A stretch of DNA of 10,364 nt from Gammaproteobacteria bacterium (GTDB taxonomy: Bacteria > Pseudomonadota > Gammaproteobacteria > Chromatiales > Sedimenticolaceae), in contig JAGRHE010000092.1 of NCBI GenBank assembly GCA_020445165.1, positions 1 to 10,364 of the forward strand, written 5' to 3'. How positions within the stretch are numbered: the first letter of the stretch is position 1; the number at the start of each line of letters is the position of its first letter. Below, piece by piece: positions 7,090-10,364 of this stretch. A model generated the notes under the pieces. That model worked only from the letters and a program-made list of their open reading frames with translations, ran no database searches and had not been told where the DNA came from. The translations under genes were made by a program, and so were the position numbers.

Positions 7090-7912
7090 TCAACGCAAGC
7101 TTCACCGGGTACATGGCAGCCTGTTTGCGATCGATCCGGAGTGGGTGCAGGCACTGGCATCGGTCGGCCTGACCGCCGATACCGACTGGCAGGGGTTCAC
7201 CGGTGACGTGCTGGTGTCGAAATCGAAGGAGGTCACGCGCTGCTACCGCTGCGATCTCGATGACGGCCGCTCGGTGTATTTCAAACGTTACATCTACCCG
7301 TGGCGGCGTTGGCGCGAGTTCTGGATGCGCCCGGCCAAGTCGGCGGTCGAGTACTGGGCCTATTCACGCCTGCGTTCGCTCGGTATCCCGACGCTTAACG
7401 TGGTCGCGTTCGGCGAGCAGCGTCGACTGGCGGCGCTCGGTGGCGGTTGTATCGTGACCGAGGGTATCCCCGACACGATCGACCTCGAACAGTTCGCCCG
7501 CGAGGTGTGGTGCCGCTGGCCGCGGGCACGACGGCGCGACAGCGCACGCGCCATCGCCAGCGTGATCCTGCGCCAGGCACGCAGGGCACACGATGGCGGC
7601 TTTTTCCATCACGACCTGAAGTGGCGCAACCTGCTGATCGGCGCCGATGGTGATCCGCGCAGCCTGGTCTGGATCGACGCGCCGCGGGCATCACGCATGC
7701 GCCTGCGTCACCGGCGCGGCGTGATCACCGACCTGTCGGGATTGGCGCGAATCGCGATCAGCCTGTTCAGTCGCAGCGAATGCATGCGTTTCCTGAGGAT
7801 CTATCTCGGTGACGAGGCCAGCCCCGGCGAGCGTAAGCGCCTGTTCCGGGCGGTCCAACGTCATCTCGGACGACGCATGCCTGCGCCCCTGGAACTCGAC
7901 TATGCCGACTAA
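7079..7912 (+). CDS. LPS core kinase family protein (Kdo/WaaP-like)
   Basis: A 277-residue soluble protein kinase-like enzyme. Visible kinase elements are the ATP-binding lysine in SVYFKRY (K69), a likely helix-C glutamate in SAVEYWAYSRLRSLGIP (E91), the catalytic loop HHDLKWRNLL (H177, D179, K181, N184), and a metal-binding aspartate in LVWIDAPRA (D200) in place of the DFG Asp. The HxDLKxxN loop and the I-D-x-x-R-A segment are hallmarks of the Kdo kinase/WaaP (RfaP, InaA) group, whose members phosphorylate heptose or Kdo in the LPS inner core at the cytoplasmic face. All key catalytic residues are present, so it is probably active; I cannot tell which sugar it modifies. It begins 27 nt after msbA. 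No alternative start exists because an in-frame stop lies at 7061-7063. Confidence 0.88.
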   Translation: MLCDQRKLHRVHGSLFAIDPEWVQALASVGLTADTDWQGFTGDVLVSKSKEVTRCYRCDLDDGRSVYFKRYIYPWRRWREFWMRPAKSAVEYWAYSRLRSLGIPTLNVVAFGEQRRLAALGGGCIVTEGIPDTIDLEQFAREVWCRWPRARRRDSARAIASVILRQARRAHDGGFFHHDLKWRNLLIGADGDPRSLVWIDAPRASRMRLRHRRGVITDLSGLARIAISLFSRSECMRFLRIYLGDEASPGERKRLFRAVQRHLGRRMPAPLELDYAD

Positions 7913-7969
7913 CGGACACCTTGGCCGCATACGGCCGCGCGGCATGCCGAACATGCACAGGGGCGATGC
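7913..7969 (+). promoter_or_regulatory. 57-nt intercistronic spacer with initiation hairpin
   Basis: A good Shine-Dalgarno-like AGGGG (7959-7963) lies 6 nt before the ATG at 7970. GGCG (7962-7965) can pair with CGCC (7973-7976), placing the start codon in a 7-nt loop and part of the ribosome site in the stem. The stem is short and could be chance in GC-rich DNA. The spacer also holds the 8-bp palindrome GGCATGCC (7941-7948). Confidence 0.35.
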
Positions 7970-8644
7970 ATGCGCCTGTTGAGCCGCGCCGACTACGCGT
8001 CGCTGATCGATGGTGCGCAGCTGCTGCGCGAAGACCTGCATGGTCCCAAGGTCTACCTGACGCCGGACGGGCGCATCGTGAAGCTGTTCAGGGTCAAGCG
8101 CTGGTGGAGCTCGTCGATGCTCTATCCCTATTCGCTGCGCTTCAAGCACAACGCGCAGCGCCTGCGCCGGCGCGGTTTTACCTGCGTGCAGGTCGATCAG
8201 GCCTTCGTCTGTCCGGCAATCCGCCGGCACGGGATCATCTACCGGCGCATGGATGGCGATCCGATCGACGAGCTGCTGCTGCGCGAGGGGGAAACGTCGC
8301 TCGACGTCTATCTCGGTTACGCGGCCTTCATTGCCCGCCTGCATGCCAGGCGCGTGTATTTCCGGTCGCTGCATCCGGGCAACGTCCTGCTGCTGGCCGA
8401 CGGTGGTCACGGCCTGATCGACGTCGGTGACGTGCGTTTCCCATGGTTGCCCTTGTCGGCCGCGCGGCGACGGCGCAACTTCCGCCACCTGCTGCGCAGC
8501 GAAGAGATGCACGCAGTACTGCAACGCTACCCGGCGACGGACTTCGTCGACGCCTACCTGGCGGCCAGCGCGCTTCCGGCGCAGGCTGAGGCCAGTCTGC
8601 GCGCCGACCTGCTGACCGATTTCGCGGCCGCTGCGCGGCGCTGA
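7970..8644 (+). CDS. Kinase-fold protein related to LPS kinases, catalytic Asp replaced
   Basis: A 224-residue protein with a reduced protein-kinase-like layout: a possible ATP lysine in GRIVKLFR (K38), the loop VYFRSLHPGNVLL (129-141) and GLIDVGD (148-154) with a metal-binding-type Asp (D151). The LHPGN segment is typical of aminoglycoside-phosphotransferase/BUD32-like folds, but where those have HGDLHPGN this has FRSLHPGN, so the catalytic Asp position is Ser133 (TCG at 8366-8368). N138 and D151 are kept. I recall similar RSLH-x-GN loops in the Pseudomonas proteins annotated 'toluene tolerance', also encoded near msbA and hldE; that is memory, not a search. It may be a pseudokinase, a nucleotide-binding regulator or an enzyme with altered chemistry. 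Position suggests an LPS-core role. A good AGGGG ribosome site supports the ATG at 7970. Confidence 0.75.
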   Translation: MRLLSRADYASLIDGAQLLREDLHGPKVYLTPDGRIVKLFRVKRWWSSSMLYPYSLRFKHNAQRLRRRGFTCVQVDQAFVCPAIRRHGIIYRRMDGDPIDELLLREGETSLDVYLGYAAFIARLHARRVYFRSLHPGNVLLLADGGHGLIDVGDVRFPWLPLSAARRRRNFRHLLRSEEMHAVLQRYPATDFVDAYLAASALPAQAEASLRADLLTDFAAAARR

Positions 8645-8752
8645 GGGGACGTCGAAGAAGCAAAGCCCCCCTGAGCCGGGCGCCGCTGACCCCCGCGCCG
8701 GCAAGCGATCGCGTGCTAGCATTCGGCACAAACCACCTGTCGCTGTCCCTTT
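8645..8752 (+). promoter_or_regulatory. Intergenic region with GC-rich hairpin and possible hldE promoter
   Basis: GCCGG plus CGC (8675-8683, one bulged G) can pair with GCGCCGGC (8695-8702) around an 11-nt loop, and a perfect GGCGC/GCGCC pairing (8679-8683 with 8695-8699) is an alternative. No T-tract follows, so it is not a standard intrinsic terminator. Just downstream, TGC-TAGCAT (8714-8722) resembles an extended -10 element (4 of 6 in the hexamer plus TG), next to the palindrome GCGATCGC (8705-8712). No good -35 is visible. hldE may have its own start site here. Confidence 0.35.
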
Positions 8753-10180
8753 ATGAAAGACCTGCTTGATTTCTCGCGTGCCCGGGTGCTGGTTCTGGGC
8801 GACGTGATGCTCGACCGCTACTGGCATGGCGCCACGTCGCGCATCTCGCCCGAGGCGCCAGTGCCGGTGGTCAGGGTGCACGACGAGGAGGGCAGGCCGG
8901 GCGGTGCCGGCAACGTTGCGCTGAACGTCTCTGCACTTGGCGGACATCCGGTGCTGCTCGGTTTCGCCGGCACCGATCAACCCGGCGACCTGCTGCTGGT
9001 CCAGCTCGCTGCCGCTGGCGTCGATTGCCGCCTGCAGCGCCAGGCCGACTTTCCGACCATCACCAAGCTGCGCGTGATCAGCCGCCACCAGCTACTGATC
9101 CGGCTCGATTTCGAAGACGGCTTCGCCGGCGTCGACCACGATGCCCTGACGCATGCCTACGAGACGGCACTGGGCGAGACCGATGTCGTGGTCCTGTCCG
9201 ACTATGGCAAGGGGACGCTGGCCCGGGTCGATGACCTGATTCAGCGTGCACGCGCCGCGGGCAGGACGGTCCTGGTCGATCCCAAGGGCACCGACTTCGC
9301 GCGCTACACCGGCGCCACGCTGATCACGCCCAACCTGAGCGAATTCGAGGCCGTGGTCGGCACTTGCGAGAACGAGTCCGTCCTGGTCGAGCGCGGCGAG
9401 GCGCTGATGAACCGCCTGGACCTGCAGGCCCTGCTGATCACACGTGGCGAGCAGGGCATGTCGCTGCTGCAGCGTGGCCAGCCGGCGCACCATATGCCGG
9501 CGCAGGCGCGCGAGGTGTTCGACGTGACCGGTGCCGGCGACACCGTGATCGCAACGCTGGCAACGGCGCTCGGGTCTGGCCTGCCGCTGGATTCGGCCAC
9601 CCAGCTGGCGAACACCGCCGCCTGCATCGTGGTCGGCAAGCTCGGCACCGCCACGGCCAGTGTGCGTGAGCTGGAGCAGGCGCTCGCTGCACAGCGTACC
9701 GTCGATCATGGCGTGGTCAGCGAAGAACAATTGTTGGACGCGGTCGCGGCGGCGCGTGCGCGCAACGAGACTGTGGTCATGACCAATGGCTGTTTCGACA
9801 TCCTGCACGCCGGTCACGTGACCTATCTCGAAGAGGCCGCCAAGCTCGGCGACCGCCTGGTTGTTGCCGTCAACATCGACGAAACCGTGCGCGCGCTCAA
9901 GGGGCCGCAAAGGCCGGTCAACCCGCTCGACAACCGGATGCGCGTCCTGGCCGCACTCGGCTGCGTCGACTGGGTCGTGCCGTTCACCGAAGAGACGCCC
10001 GAGCGCCTGATCTGCGAGGTGGCGCCGGACTACCTGGTCAAGGGCGGCGACAACGATCCGGACAAGATTCCCGGGGCGCGCTGCGTGCGCGAGGCCGGTG
10101 GACATGTCGCGGTGTTGACTTATGTCAATGGGGTGTCGACGACGTTGATTGTGGATGCGATTCGGAAGAAGGGTGGTTGA
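8753..10180 (+). CDS. hldE: Bifunctional heptose-7-phosphate kinase / heptose-1-phosphate adenylyltransferase HldE
   Basis: A 475-residue protein matching the usual HldE length. The N-terminal PfkB/ribokinase-like domain (about 1-315) has RPGGAGNVALN (48-58) and the anion-hole and catalytic-base motif DVTGAGDTV (257-265, D263); it phosphorylates D-glycero-D-manno-heptose 7-phosphate at C1. The C-terminal nucleotidyltransferase domain (about 338-475) has TNGCFDILHAGHVTYL with the HxGH motif (H352-H355), plus VKGGD (429-433) and STTLIVDAI (462-470); it forms ADP-heptose from the 1-phosphate and ATP. ADP-heptose feeds inner-core LPS assembly in the cytoplasm, fitting msbA and the kinase-family genes upstream. 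Both active sites look intact. ATG 8753 has only a weak ribosome site. The last 22 codons use markedly more T-ending codons than the rest of the gene. Confidence 0.97.
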   Translation: MKDLLDFSRARVLVLGDVMLDRYWHGATSRISPEAPVPVVRVHDEEGRPGGAGNVALNVSALGGHPVLLGFAGTDQPGDLLLVQLAAAGVDCRLQRQADFPTITKLRVISRHQLLIRLDFEDGFAGVDHDALTHAYETALGETDVVVLSDYGKGTLARVDDLIQRARAAGRTVLVDPKGTDFARYTGATLITPNLSEFEAVVGTCENESVLVERGEALMNRLDLQALLITRGEQGMSLLQRGQPAHHMPAQAREVFDVTGAGDTVIATLATALGSGLPLDSATQLANTAACIVVGKLGTATASVRELEQALAAQRTVDHGVVSEEQLLDAVAAARARNETVVMTNGCFDILHAGHVTYLEEAAKLGDRLVVAVNIDETVRALKGPQRPVNPLDNRMRVLAALGCVDWVVPFTEETPERLICEVAPDYLVKGGDNDPDKIPGARCVREAGGHVAVLTYVNGVSTTLIVDAIRKKGG

Positions 10181-10364
10181 GGGTTTTGGTGGCTTTTTCT
10201 TTGTGTTTGTTCGCGCTGGCGCGCGGATTGGTTTTGGAAGCGCGCGGCGGCGCGCACTCGCCCTTCTTTCTTTTGCTTGCCCAAAAGACACTGCTGTCCG
10301 GAATACGGATTGCGCATTGGACGCAAAGGCTTGAAGCCCCGCTGTTTCGTGGGTAGAACCCACG
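10181..10364. repeat. Non-coding pyrimidine-rich and hairpin-rich region, likely intergenic repeat (partial)
   Basis: After hldE the sequence becomes T-rich (GGCTTTTTCTTTGTG near 10191) and then holds GC-rich self-complementary blocks. GCGCGC (10240-10245) pairs with GCGCGC (10250-10255), followed by CCCTTCTTTCTTTTGCTTGCCC. At the very end CGTGGGT (10348-10354) pairs perfectly with ACCCACG (10358-10364) around AGA. I see no credible gene: open frames on both strands have low-complexity or Arg-rich translations. The polypyrimidine/hairpin pattern resembles dispersed intergenic repeats in GC-rich proteobacteria, but copy number cannot be judged from one window. Confidence 0.45.
10240..10255 (+). 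terminator. Weak candidate terminator downstream of hldE
   Basis: The 6-bp all-GC stem (GCGCGC, loop GGCG, GCGCGC) lies 60 nt after the hldE stop and is followed by ACTCGCCCTTCTTTCTTTT. The T-rich run starts about 9 nt after the stem and is broken by C residues, so it is not a classical intrinsic terminator. It could still contribute to termination or RNA 3' end stability. Confidence 0.25.

Noticed and set aside
5267..7114. 615-codon open frame on the minus strand covering all of msbA
   Set aside because: It mirrors a gene with every ABC motif intact. Its translation is rich in His, Gln, Arg and Asp with no recognisable domain, as expected antisense to GC-rich codon bias.
8705..8712. GCGATCGC palindrome before hldE, identical to the HIP1 octamer of cyanobacteria
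   Set aside because: Only one copy noted, and nothing else suggests a cyanobacterium; expected by chance in GC-rich DNA.
7691..9088. 465-codon minus-strand open frame across both kinase-like genes and hldE
   Set aside because: It spans gene boundaries and an intergenic region of the opposite strand, and its composition is low-complexity; an artefact of few stops in GC-rich DNA.
10149..10334. 61-codon plus-strand open frame over the hldE 3' end and repeat-like region
   Set aside because: It starts inside hldE out of frame and encodes low-complexity sequence (WMRFGRRVVEGFGGFFFVF). Such frames are typical of spurious calls in intergenic repeats.
9092..10363. 423-codon minus-strand open frame opposite hldE and the 3' region
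   Set aside because: Antisense to a fully conserved enzyme and running into repeat-like DNA; no domain visible.

Overview
The window looks like chromosomal DNA of a GC-rich gammaproteobacterium. Every recognisable gene belongs to lipopolysaccharide (LPS) or surface-glycan synthesis. The msbA / LPS-kinase-like / hldE neighbourhood at the right is one I associate with Pseudomonas and related gammaproteobacteria. The sequence alone does not support a genus.

Layout. Positions 1-1498 (+): the 3' end of an asparagine-synthase-type amidotransferase gene, then a family-4 glycosyltransferase, probably the tail of a longer O-antigen/capsule-type operon entering from the left. Positions 1548-5049 (-): a tight three-gene operon, read right to left, of a second GT4 glycosyltransferase, a SAM-dependent methyltransferase and a multi-pass GT-C-like membrane protein; it converges on the first operon with a 49-bp gap. 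Positions 5050-5275: a divergent intergenic region with a plausible promoter and a perfect 7-bp hairpin in the presumed msbA leader. Positions 5276-8644 (+): msbA (lipid A flippase), a WaaP/Kdo-kinase-family gene and a second, divergent kinase-fold gene that lacks the usual catalytic aspartate. Positions 8753-10180 (+): hldE, the bifunctional ADP-heptose synthesis enzyme. Positions 10181-10364: non-coding, pyrimidine-rich and hairpin-rich, resembling an intergenic repeat that runs off the end.

How the genes could work together: HldE makes ADP-heptose for the inner core, the kinase-fold proteins may decorate or sense the core, MsbA flips core-lipid A across the inner membrane, and the glycosyltransferases, methyltransferase and amidotransferase build or decorate a strain-variable glycan. 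The right half is conserved core machinery; the left half is the accessory, variable part.

I found no CRISPR array, tRNA/rRNA gene, transposase or phage gene. The points most worth a second look are the Asp-to-Ser change in the second kinase-like protein, a 13-codon open frame bridging msbA and the first kinase gene, and the repeat-like 3' region together with the abrupt codon-usage change at the end of hldE. I see no convincing evidence of an entirely new system.
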